This document shows positions 1-10,607 of a DNA stretch of 64,000 nucleotides, one piece after another (the stretch's first letter is position 1; every line of letters begins with the position of its first letter). Source of the stretch: Bugula neritina (Eukaryota; Bryozoa; Gymnolaemata; Cheilostomatida; Bugulidae); NCBI GenBank assembly GCA_964035545.1, contig OZ037766.1, positions 9,867,722-9,931,721 on the forward strand, in the 5' to 3' direction. Under the pieces are notes generated by a model that was given only the letters and a program-made list of their open reading frames with translations, had not been told where the DNA came from and did no database searches. The translations under genes were made by a program, and so were the position numbers.

Positions 1-1272
1 CTTATCTCTATATCATCTAGGAAAAACGTATTCCACACTAGTTTTCTACCACGAACAATTCGTGAAATGCGCGGAGAGTATAATAACTAATTACAAAACA
101 GCAAATGCTGTAACTAGTGCTAACCCTGGTCTAATGTAAGTTTTCACTAGAGGCTTCCCTATAGACTTTTCAGTTGCTGCGGAAGTCCTACCTCAACTGA
201 GGTAATAAACTGAGGTAATAGTGTTACACTTAGACTTACATTTAATGAGTTCTACTGATACTGACGTTGAAAAACAGCTACTATTAGTACTACTACTTGA
301 GTAGTACTAGTAGTACTACTACACTAAACAGTTACACTTACTATAGCTAAGTCATTAAATTACTGTAATTTACAAACTTGCAATTACCAAAGAAGGATTG
401 ATGGTGTTTGTTACTAATTGAATTTATGTTATTTTTATTTTAATTCAAAGGTAATTTGTAATTATAAAATAAATAATTAATGTTTTTTAAAACTTTATTC
501 AATATTAACTATTAATTATAGTAACTATTGCTCTTGAAATTTATTTGAATTGCTTAAGTTTAAGTTTCATGCTTAAAGCTTTACTGTCAAATAAATACAT
601 TAAGCATGAAATGCAAGGTTAAGACATAAGATCATTCAGCAATTTGTTTAAAAGAAGCTTGTAATATAGAAAACACATTTGATTAAAGGTAAAAGTTCTT
701 CAGGTTTTAGATGTAAGCTAACTTGGCACAAAAATTTCAAAATTTCAGGTTTTCATATTTAAGTTATATATATGCATTATATGTATATGCCAGCTCTGTA
801 CATGATGGGTAGACATTTTAGAGCATTGCCTATTTGTAATCTGTTTTTAGTTGCAGTGATTACTATTCAAATCCTTATAAATTGCCTCGATTATCATGTG
901 ACGGTTTACTTAGTGTGAAACTATGTGTGCTGCCCCTGTCATATTTCAAATGCATGCAGTACAATGAGTTTGCTTGTGACTACTTGAGTTGTCTAACCAT
1001 TTATATCAGTTGTAAATAGAGCTGTGTATTATCTAGTAGTCAACACTACTGATTTCTCTTATAATAGAAGCTCTTCTACACTTACAATGTGATTTCTACC
1101 TAAAATGAAGCAGGCCATACAAATTACAGGTGTTGTGTTCCTGACTAGAAGGTTAGGGTCCCAACAGTAGCAGAGGAGCAAAATGTGTGTATATAATATA
1201 CATGTTTAAAAGTTTTGTGTTTTAGTTAGCCGGTCACTTGACAAAAAAGTTTAGTTAATATCTAAATCCAAC
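1..1272. other. Spacer upstream of VMA21
   Basis: No coding region was recognised. Around 285-325 there is a tract of act/agt triplets whose two strands read alike, so it can fold on itself. It is a short example of the cryptic simple-repeat class found in other upstream spacers of this window. The rest is plain AT-rich DNA. A 5' untranslated exon of VMA21 may lie close to the ATG, but nothing in the sequence proves it. Confidence 0.5.
285..325. repeat. act/agt self-complementary triplet tract
   Basis: The segment is built of alternating act and agt triplets and contains the palindromic core agtactactac...gtagtactagtagtact. The composition matches the much larger tracts at 4.4-6.6, 35.8-38.5 and 55.2-56.3 kb. 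Confidence 0.6.
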
Positions 1273-1548
1273 ATGGCACAGCACCAAGAGGACTTGAACA
1301 CTAGAATGAGGGTTTCCACTGGAGCAGAAAGTTCTGCTTTAAAAACAATGCTTATATTTACTATAATGATGGTCACCCTACCAATATTTTCTTATTTTGC
1401 CTCAAAATATGTCATGGAACAAATATTTGCAATGGAGTCAGCTTATTTATACGCTGCTGGAATTTCTGTCATAGCAGTACACGTTGTCTTAGTAATGTTT
1501 GTTGTGGCAGCATGGAGAGAAGACACAAAGACAGTTAAACAGGAATAG
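1273..1548 (+). CDS. VMA21: V-ATPase assembly factor VMA21
   Basis: This is a complete single-exon reading frame of 91 residues, close to the roughly 100 residues usual for the family. VMA21 is a small ER membrane protein that chaperones assembly of the V0 sector of the vacuolar proton pump. The sequence shows two hydrophobic segments: about residues 25-45 (starting LKTMLIFTIMMVTLP) and about 58-80 (YLYAAGISVIAVHVV), the latter containing the family's AVHVVL core. Both tails are polar, consistent with cytosolic ends. The ATG at 1273 gives the expected short hydrophilic N terminus. The last residues (TKTVKQE) carry a lysine that could serve ER retrieval; that is inference. The gene converges on CCDC59, with about 106 bp between the two stop codons. 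Confidence 0.93.
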   Translation: MAQHQEDLNTRMRVSTGAESSALKTMLIFTIMMVTLPIFSYFASKYVMEQIFAMESAYLYAAGISVIAVHVVLVMFVVAAWREDTKTVKQE

Positions 1549-1654
1549 TTTATTTATTCAATATCCTATACTAACATACGATTATATTCCATACAAGGCT
1601 GCCTAAATAATTATCTTTTCATATTAATTGAATTTAGTATATTTCTAACTAATA

Positions 1655-3622
1655 TTAATTATTCTTGGATTTTTTATTAACGGATTTTTCAATTTTGTCC
1701 AGCAATAAAGTTATTTGGTTGTCTAAATACGGCTGTCCTTTTCTTGTCTTTTTACTAAACAATTTTTGTCGCTGTTTTCTTTTTTCAGCAGCAATTGCTT
1801 TTGATTCTTCTATTTGCTTCAATCTCTCTTCTCTTTCCTATTCCAACATAACCAAGAAAATTTACTTGAATGAATGAGAAGTAATAAAATGATTTTGTTA
1901 GAGAAAAGTAGTTACAAAATTGCAGATTTTTCAACAACATTATTGCTGTTGTCCAAATTATAGGATTTCACTGAGACTATTTTGACCTCAGTTTACCTCT
2001 CCAACATCGTAGGTATATAATTATTGCACCAACTAAATCAAATAGTTCACCTTTGCTTTTTAATGGTAAAAACAGTCTCAAAATGTCAATTTGTATGATA
2101 AAAAGACAAAAACTGAAAATATGTCAGAAAGTTACTTTATCCTATCAATCTATTTCATACAACTAGAACATTTTCAGTTGCAAACCTGTTGTCTTTTTAT
2201 TCGATCTTCTTCTGCTTTCTGACGCTTTGTTTCTATTTCCACGTGTACTTTCTTATATGTATCTTGCTTAATTCCTTGTTTTTTCCGCTTCTGCCTACAA
2301 TATTCAACTCTATTTGATAGAAAGCAATAGACAATTTATTTACCATTTAAAGGTAAATCATACATAAGAATGATAATTTAGAGCTATTTAAATAAAGATG
2401 AACTAGTGCGCTAAATATCATGAATATATTTGGAGTTTAAAATAGATAAAGTGAACTTTTCCTAATGACGCAAGTGCCTCCCTATATGCATAGAGATTTT
2501 GAGAGCCCCTATTTTTGTTCATGTGTTTTAAAAGTTGATTGGTTTCAAAATCCATGTGCTTTTCTAAAAACAAGAGAATTCAATGGTCTGTTGGGTTATC
2601 TTCTTTTTTTCTTGCAATCTTTACAAAAAAAGTCCATGCCACAGTGCTTTGCCTAAACATGTAAAGTTTAAACTGCTTTTGAGATGTAATGCAGTAATTT
2701 TGAAAAAAAAAACTTGAGATTAGAGCAACATGTGCAAAGCATTCATACTATGAACAGAAAAATGAGAAAAAGTTTGCAAAATAAGCCTCAGATATCATTA
2801 TTTTCAATGTTTCAATAATTTGTACAGCTTATAAGTGTGTTTTCATCACAAGCAGGCATTAAGTACTTGGACAAAAATGTTGATGGACACATAATATTAC
2901 TGCCTATTACAATTACTTTAGAGTGTAGTTTTAGTATTCAAGACACTAATTTATTGTAACCTTAAGAAATTTGAGTATATGTCATTTAATATTCAGATTA
3001 GAAGTTGCACTTGTATGAATTGTGGTCCTCCCAAGAAAAAAATTACATTAAATTCATATCAAATACCTTTTTAGAACCATTTAAACAAAAACGATACTTT
3101 TTGTACTAGATGAGTTAAAAAAGCATCAGCTCTAAATACACCTATCTTTACCGATAAAATAGTGAGAAAATTAATTGAGTGCATAAATTTAAAATACTTA
3201 ACATTTTTATAACTTGGTGCAAATCGTCATCCCGCTTTTCTCTTCTCAAAATCTTTTTGTAGCTATTGATGGCTTTCTTTTTTCTGAGATTAGTAAATCC
3301 AGAACCTGAAACACAAAACAGAATTATGGCCAACAAAAAACTGTACAATAGTTTAATTGCCCTCCCCCCCCCCCCCCACTGCATAGGGTTGGGGTAATTG
3401 TCAACAGAATCCTGTTTCTGTTGACAATTACTGTTACTGGTCGATTCAAATTTCTTGTAGCTAATCTTTTACATATATTTAGTTACTACTCTAAGTCAAC
3501 AATAAACAACAACCTAATTTACTTTATAACATGATCAACTTTGACACTTATGGCTACTTACCATCATTGCTGCGGCCATACTTCTGGGCACCACTACCTT
3601 TAGAATTACCAGGTTTTCCCAT
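1655..3622 (-). CDS. CCDC59: CCDC59/TAP26-like nucleolar protein
   Basis: Five coding exons were assembled: 3562-3622, 3214-3305, 3067-3105, 2186-2290 and 1655-1837, giving 159 residues. CCDC59 (also TAP26, related to yeast Fyv7) is a small basic protein linked to pre-rRNA processing and to transcription factor TTF1. Two family blocks are visible: GFTNLRKKKAINSYKKILRR near residue 23, and KKTRKGQPYLDNQITLLLDK near the C terminus. Between them lies a highly charged, probably coiled-coil stretch rich in Lys, Glu and Arg. Start and stop contexts are clean. The 39-nt exon 3067-3105 is the weak point: it keeps the frame whether included or not, and it does not resemble the RYP...LKHLY segment of vertebrate orthologues, so an internal exon may be wrong or missing. 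It lies tail to tail with VMA21 and head to head with DNAJB9. Confidence 0.82.
3364..3377. repeat. Poly-C tract (14 C)
   Basis: A run of 14 consecutive C residues sits in the first intron of the CCDC59-like gene. The minus strand, which is transcribed as sense here, carries G14. It lies about 16 bp from a perfect inverted repeat. Confidence 0.9.
3394..3431. repeat. Perfect 16-bp inverted repeat, 6-nt loop
   Basis: The left arm gtaattgtcaacagaa (3394-3409) and the right arm ttctgttgacaattac (3416-3431) are exact reverse complements separated by tcctgt. It lies in the first intron of the CCDC59-like gene. It may be the remnant of a very small transposable element or a structured intronic element. 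The sequence alone does not decide. Confidence 0.85.
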
Positions 3623-4439
3623 CACATCAATCTAACAAATACAAAACTTCACTTTACACAGTGGTGAAGCGAGTAGCTATTATGCAAAAAAACTTGAAAT
3701 GTATTATTTATTACAAAACAACCAATATTAAAGATTTAAAAGACCATAGTGAAACTATTAAACAGATTATGAGATTTTTCAAAAAAACTATCATGTGTAA
3801 ATATTTGGTGCTGATAAGTATTTGAAACTAATTTTGAAATCTACTGCTGATTTTATGAATAAAATATATTAAATTATAACAAATAACTTTTTAGCAAATT
3901 TTACAGGAAAGGAAATCAATTGATTACTCAATTTATAATGTTCATTCAACATAGCAATACATTTAGCAACTGTAAAAATCAATTGTAATCTCAAAATATA
4001 TCAGTAACAACTAGCATTGCATTATTTTCACTACTGCCAATTAATTTCATAGAGGATATCCTGGGAAAATATTTTATCAAAAATTAAAGCAGTGGAGGGA
4101 TTGAACTGAAGCAAAATTGACAGGAGTATAGTTTATAACATTATGTGACACTCGGAGAGAAAAGATAAAAATCAAAATAATCAAATGTTGAACAAAAACT
4201 AAAAAATATTATAGAAGTTACAGAACAAGAATGGCAATAAAATACCCATAACATCAATTTTTTTATTGAAAATTAGTATGAGCTTAGCTGTTACATAAAA
4301 CTAAAATGCTAGGGAAATCACAAGAGTAAAACTTGAGATAGAGCTATGAAAAATCACAATATAACCAAACACACAATTAGAAGGCTGCTAGCTTTTTGAC
4401 TAAATTACTCATATAGGCTAAGCCTGTTTCAGTGTTATA

Positions 4440-5620
4440 ACTTTAATACAAATATTATTGTGAGTATCAGCATCCTATGGAACTAAAGCTAAGAGTTAAT
4501 TAATAGTTGAATTTATTAGCTAAAAACGTTAGTACTGCTAGTTCTATAGTCAGTATCACTATCAGTGTGAGTATAGAAATAGAGCCATCAATACTAATAG
4601 TTATAGTAATAGCAATAAACAATAATTATTAGTACTTAATATTTATACCCATACTGTAATAGAAATATTAATAAAAAATTGAATACTAATAAACTAAATT
4701 CAATGCTTATAATTTAAATTGAGATTATAGTCATAGTGATACTGATATACTAATATTAATACTAATAGTGATACTAATTTACTGAGACTTATAGTAATAC
4801 TTTAACTTATAGTTTTTCTAATAGTATTAGTATTAATAATACTAATAGTAATTATTATACTTAGATTTATAAAATTAAATAGATATCAGTACCCATATTA
4901 CTATCAGTGTCACTGAGAGTGAGCTACTATGAGTATCAGTATGAGCAAGTTTATGAGTATGACTAACTTACTATTATTATGACTACCATTATCAATATTA
5001 TTATTATAAACAATAACTATAAAGTTACTATAGTATAACTATAAGTATAAGTATCAGTATGAGTAGCACTTTCATTATCAGTATTGCTAAGGCCTAAGCC
5101 ATATGCTTATGGGCTATGGTTATGACTATGACTATTAGTACAACCATTTTGAGTATGAGTATCACTATGACCATCACAATGAGTATGATTATGAACTTGG
5201 AGTATTACTATTAGTATTACTATTAGTATTAGTATTAGTATGAATATGGTCTCACTCTGACTCTAAGTCTTTGAGCTATAACTTATAAGTTATATAAATA
5301 GATCTATGAGTACGACTATGAGTTATGACTTATGAGTATCCGCTTCAGAATCAGTATGACATTCACATTGTCATTGTGATTGAATTTGACTGCAACTCAA
5401 ACTGTAACTGTAAGTCACAGGTATAAGACTAAGACTAAGAGTAAGTGCTATTGTTAATGTATAACTAAGAAAATAACTATAAGTATAACATTAGGTTTAA
5501 GTTTAACTATAAGTATAAGTATAAAATTAACAATAACTGGTTAAGGCTATCACTATCAGTATCAGTATCTCCATAAACTTAAAGTAGGAAATTAATAATA
5601 ATATCAATATGAGTTAAACC
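4440..5620. repeat. Cryptic simple-repeat tract (agtatc/actatt/tatgag words)
   Basis: Over about 1.2 kb the sequence is built of short interchangeable words such as tactaat, agtatc, tatgagtat, ctgtaact and their reverse complements, with loose 3- and 6-base periodicity and no fixed monomer. The 19-mer actgtaactgtaagtcaca at 5401 recurs at 36149 with one mismatch, and its first 13 bases recur exactly at 55988. These copies tie the tracts together as one class. Confidence 0.75.
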
Positions 5621-6359
5621 AGCAACTCTCAGGGCTAAGAGGCCAGTGTAGTATCAAACAAAGGGCATAAACTTAAAGTTGATCATTATTCTATTGCCAA
5701 TGGTGTCAGTGTAAAGCAGTATTTAGCAAACGTTATAGGAATATAAATATGGGATTCATAATATAAATATTAATTTAGTCATAGGGTCTAGCCTTTAAAC
5801 CTCATGGCCTTTTTTATTTGGTTTGTAGCGTGGTATATAACCCTCGAACCCTTTATTAACTATAAAGAAGCGTGGTACTTTTAGTTTTTTGTTATAAACA
5901 GCATCAAGTTGGGGGTAACTGAGGGCAACAATTTAACCTTTCTAAATTTAAAGTTGGGGGTTTAATTTAGCCCCCAAGTCTAATTTGAAGAATTTTAACT
6001 ACTGCATGCAATCACTCCTAACTTGGAGCTGTTTATAAAATAATTTATTTGGCATTGACATCTGGTGATGTTCCTAAAAGTAAACTTAGCACAAATTTGA
6101 TTGAAATGTCAAATAATATGGCCCAAGATTGTTGTCACTTGCTATTTGACTATCACAGGCTATAAGAAATAAAAACCTGGAAGTACACGTCTCCTTGGTG
6201 CGATTACTTTGGCCGTAATGACAAAGTTGAACTCAGAGTTTTAGATCAATTCAGTGCAGACTGAGTTAAAGTTATGCACAACCTCTTGCAGTAGTTTTAC
6301 TCTGATCGAGCAATAGTCATCAAACTCAGTAAGTTCACAGTTATACTAGTTACTGGAAG

Positions 6360-6610
6360 TTTAACTCTAATGCTGTCCAATCACCAATGCCAATGGCAAT
6401 GCAATTAATTTAAATTAGCATTACATTTACTTTTAGTTTTACTATGTCTAATCACTTTAGTCTATTGTCCATTACTATTAGTATTACTATTACTATTAGT
6501 ATTACTATTACAATTTGAATTACAAACTCAAAGGCTTAGTCGAAGTTTGAGTTACACTTTGACTTACAGTTACTGACGCAGAGTTACTATTGTCATTGAA
6601 TTTGATATTA
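6360..6610. repeat. Cryptic simple-repeat tract, second block
   Basis: A second block in the same divergent spacer consists of tactattagtatt and gttacactttgactt type words. It is separated from the larger block by about 750 bp of more ordinary sequence. Confidence 0.65.
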
Positions 6611-7613
6611 CTACAACTCTAGATCTTTATCTCGTTCTACTTCAGAATTTTATTTTGTTTAATCTGAGTCAAATAATAAAATTCAAAGATTTTTATTGTA
6701 ACCCAAGTTGAAGTTGACTTTAGCTCCAATCTATTTTTAATATACCTGGCAGTCTACTGTCAAGAAATAATATATTTGAAAGAGGTAAGCAGTATATACT
6801 TATAGTTTTGTTTTTAAAAAGTTACATTCAAATGATTTAATGTATAATAAATTGTTGGGAGTTGGTTACAACATTAATTATAAGCATTTAGCGGTCTAAT
6901 ACGGATAGAACTAAAAGTTAAGCTTGAAGTCTAAATTTTAAATGCTATAATAATAATTTGTAGAATTTGAAAAATAAATGCTGTTTGGCATTTGGCTATA
7001 GTTATGTTGGGGTGATTTTTCCTATTTTGCTAATATTATACTATTAAAATAATTATGCAGAGCAAGTTATTGAAATTTGTGACCATTTTTTGATTTTAAG
7101 TATAAGAATTATTTGGAGTAGACCTATTAAAAAGTCAACAAATGTAACTGGATTCTGCATCATTAAAGGGGCTGTTAATAATACTCAGTTACCACTAAAA
7201 TTGGAATAGTTCGGCCAGTTAGCAGAGTTTCTTGTTGTTTTTGTTTATACATCTCAGCCTGGTTGTTTAGAATAATTCATGTTGTTTTTACGGAATCTAG
7301 TGTATCAACTCGAAATTTAAAATTCTAATTTGTTTTCAAAAAAGTCAACTACTCTTATAGAAAACAATATTTATCACTACTAGAATTAATTAATACAACA
7401 GTATAATTACGCTAAACTGTTTCTGTTTTTTATTCTTAAAATTATTTCTTTTCTTAGTTGTTGTTTTCAACATCAATTTCTGTATTTTTTTTCAAACGTC
7501 ACGCATTGTAAATGTTATGCATATTGTATTTCGAATATGATTACATTTCTCGGAGACCATAATGAAGCATGTTTGTTTATGTTTTAGTTGACTGATTGAC
7601 TTGTGGCATCATA

Positions 7614-8698
7614 ATGTGGTATAGTCATACTCATTGCTACATTCTTGGTTTCACACTCCTTCAGCTACTCATAGTAGTAATAGGCTCTAAAGACTACTAT
7701 GAAATTCTTGGTGTTTCAAAAACTGCTTCTCAGAAGGATATAAAGAAAGCTTTCCGAAAACTGGCAATTTTGTACCACCCTGACAAAAATACAGATATGG
7801 ACAAGAAGGAGGCAGAGAATAAATTTGTTGAAATAGGAAATGGTACAGTTGCTGTTTTTCTTGAATCATTATATTGTGGAGTAAGGTGACAATTGTTTTA
7901 CTAATTTTTGTTTTTCAGATTTTATGTTATCAATGCATAGTTTTCATTCATATCAGTTGGTTGGCTGCTCAAAATATAATTAAAAGAGTACTTAAGTATT
8001 TTCTCAGAAGTCTGTAGTATTGTATCTAAAACTGCTTGACTGTGAATAACTTAAAGATGCTCTTTGCAGCATATGAAGTTTTATCTGATGCAAAGAAACG
8101 TAAAGAATACGATGAGGGAAGATCTTCATTTGAACATACTTCGAATAGTAATTTCAATGACTTCTTCAATGAGTTTGATTCCTATAGACGTCAAAGGCAT
8201 GGTCACAATTCTAACAACCAACAGTTCCATTTTGACTTTGATGATATATTTGAAGATGATGACTTTTTTAGTTTTGACTCATTTTTTGGCAATCATTTTT
8301 CAAACCATTTTAACCATGGTGGCGATCCTGACCACATGATGCACCATATGAAGAATGTTAACAAAGCGCGTCAAATGCATAATGCTCACTCACAAGAAAT
8401 GCATGGCTCTGTATTTGATGAATTTGATCTGAATATTGAAAGTGATGTTCATTCACAAAGTAAGTTCACAGTTTTATTGTAATTTCCTCCTCCTTCAGTT
8501 GTAATATTTGACCAAATTTGAAAGCTGGCCAACACAAAAAATTAAAACTTTTACAGATTGCTACCATACAAATGTAAATTAGCTGTTTATTTATTCATTT
8601 TATTGCATTTTGTGGTAACTTTTTTAGATAGTAAAAGATGTAAAAAGGTGACCCAACGCGTCGGAAATACAATCACTACATACACAGAATGCTCCTAG
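7614..8698 (+). CDS. DNAJB9: DNAJB9/ERdj4-like ER J-domain protein
   Basis: Three coding exons (7614-7842, 8070-8459, 8628-8698) give 229 residues; vertebrate DNAJB9 is about 223. This class of co-chaperone stimulates the ER Hsp70 BiP in folding and ER-associated degradation. Residues 1-24 form a hydrophobic signal or anchor segment. The J domain follows directly ([20 protein letters not shown] from residue 26) with the catalytic HPD at 55-57, and splicing restores NAYEVLSD across the first intron. The middle is rich in Phe, Asp, Asn and His. The last exon encodes [20 protein letters not shown], which closely matches the conserved C terminus of DNAJB9 and separates it from other J proteins. 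The first in-frame ATG, at 7614, was taken as the start. A poly(A) signal AATAAA lies at 8914-8919. Confidence 0.92.
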
Positions 8699-10607
8699 AT
8701 CCCTTTGTGGACTTGTCACTCAATCATGTGTATCTCTGATATACTATGTAGTATACACTGTATAAAATCTTCAGCTGCTATATTATGATAAACAATCCTG
8801 TCATTTTATATAATATTTCGTCAAACTCTCCAAATGTTATATTTAAAAATGTTCGTTTTGCCATATTTTGAGCTTTTATTTTTTATTTCAATTTACAGTA
8901 ATTATATATCACAAATAAATTGTAAACAATGCTGCAATGTTGCGTTTAGTCTTTGCAAAAATTAAAGAGTAATTGTAATATATAGAATTGGTAGGGTTTA
9001 TACTTACACTTGACAAAAATTAAAATTTTTCTCCTAAAGTTGTAGAATAAAGTTTGAACACCAGCTTCATGTTTATATGCCAACACCATCTTAGATATGA
9101 AAAATTGTTAAATACAATAATAGAGCATCATTCTAAATTTACATTAAAGCAGAACTGCCTGTTCAACTTGATTTATGATCTATGGTAGCTTTTAGAACAG
9201 CTTGGTGGTTAGTATATTAAGTTATACGACTTGGCTTATCTTATCCTGTAGAGATTTGAGGTCTCCAGGTTAAGGTGTTGAGGTAGTCTTGGCTAAGCAT
9301 CACTTTTACACCAAAACACATTCCTAATATTGTATGTGTTGACATTCTCTCTTCAAATGCACTCGGATGTGTTCATCTATGCACTCTCTTGCTCTATTTA
9401 TCTATATGAGCAAACTTTATATGTTACATATACATACTCTTCTTATAAACCCACCACATTGTTTACAACTATCACAATGCAATTTATATTGCTGCACTTG
9501 ACTTATAGTTGTGCTCTCTTTGTGTGTGACAAAAGTGGTAACTGTTTATCAATGAATTTAACCACGTGATATAATACTATCAAAGTCATAGGGTTTAGAA
9601 GCGTGATTATGCTTACTATTTGGTGTAGCTGTTATAGTTTTTATAGAAGTTAGTAGCCACTGCAATAAATAATAAAATATAATATTACGTCTTGTAAGTG
9701 ATCTGCTATTCACCAGAGTTAGCGCAAATAATGTTATTACGTTCAAGTATCACTTGTCTTTATTCAGATTACTCTGCATTTAAAAGAGACTGTTTTAATT
9801 ATATTAGTGTCCAGTAATTGTTTTAATAGATGGCAACTTTGACTCTTGATACTTGTAACATGGTAGCCCCATAGTTTTTCTCATGTTGCAAAGGCATCGT
9901 CTGTGTTTGAAAGAAGTGGTGGAGAAAATCTATTATGAATCCCAATTTCTTGAAGACACAACCTTGAAACTTTTATACTTAGCTTAGAAATTTATGAATG
10001 TTTATTACCGCTTAAATGTAGCTAGACAGCCCTTCAATAAATATATTTATTGCTTATAAGCAGCAAAACTTAAATAGATTGGTACAAAAGAACCTAAACT
10101 ATCTAGTGTTATTGATAGAACAAAACAGTTGTAACAATAAGGGGTTAATAAATAATAACATGTAGTGTGGAAAAATATAATGTGTTAACAAAGATTACAT
10201 TTATGAATAATCAGCACAGTAGAGCAAATCTTAACAACTCGGCTGATTTAAACAAAAAAATGCAAATACTTGAAGGAGCAAATAGGCTTTTGCTTTGTAT
10301 AAAGTAATTCAGAACAGCTTTCAAAAAAGATCTAGTTAAACAATCATGCCACTGCATTATACTGCAGCTGTTGTACTTCACCTTTATTGGTTGTGTCTGT
10401 ACATTAAGCTATCTGTTTTTTTCTGCTAATCAACCGATTTTAGCAAGTTTTGAAATCTGCTTCTTTGACAATAAATTATATAATTCACTTTATAGAGACT
10501 CGATAGCCTTCTAGCACCTTTTGATTCCTTTAATTAAGCTAGAGATACTTCTTCTCCATATACCAATCATTACAGGAAACAAGTAGTTTTTCATTTAAAA
10601 TAGATTT
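8699..10607. other. Convergent spacer between DNAJB9 and the PAK-like gene
   Basis: About 1.9 kb separates the 3' ends of two converging genes. It includes the likely DNAJB9 3' untranslated region up to about 8940. No coding exon, RNA gene or clear mobile element was recognised. It contains none of the act/agt cryptic repeats that mark the upstream spacers. Confidence 0.5.

Larger units (their letters stand above)
3623..7613. other. Divergent spacer between CCDC59 and DNAJB9
   Basis: About 4 kb separates two genes transcribed away from each other, so it should hold both promoters. I see no protein-coding exon. The portions next to each gene are ordinary AT-rich DNA. The middle is dominated by cryptic simple repeats, listed separately. 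Parts of 5700-6350 look like ordinary unique sequence with no gene that I recognise. Confidence 0.6.

Noticed and set aside
1665-1877. Plus-strand 70-codon frame
   Set aside because: It is the complementary shadow of the last CCDC59 exon.
9190-9280. tRNA-like or SINE-like stretch on the plus strand
   Set aside because: The B-box resemblance (gatttgaggtctc) is poor, the cloverleaf does not close, and it does not align with the two SINE copies.
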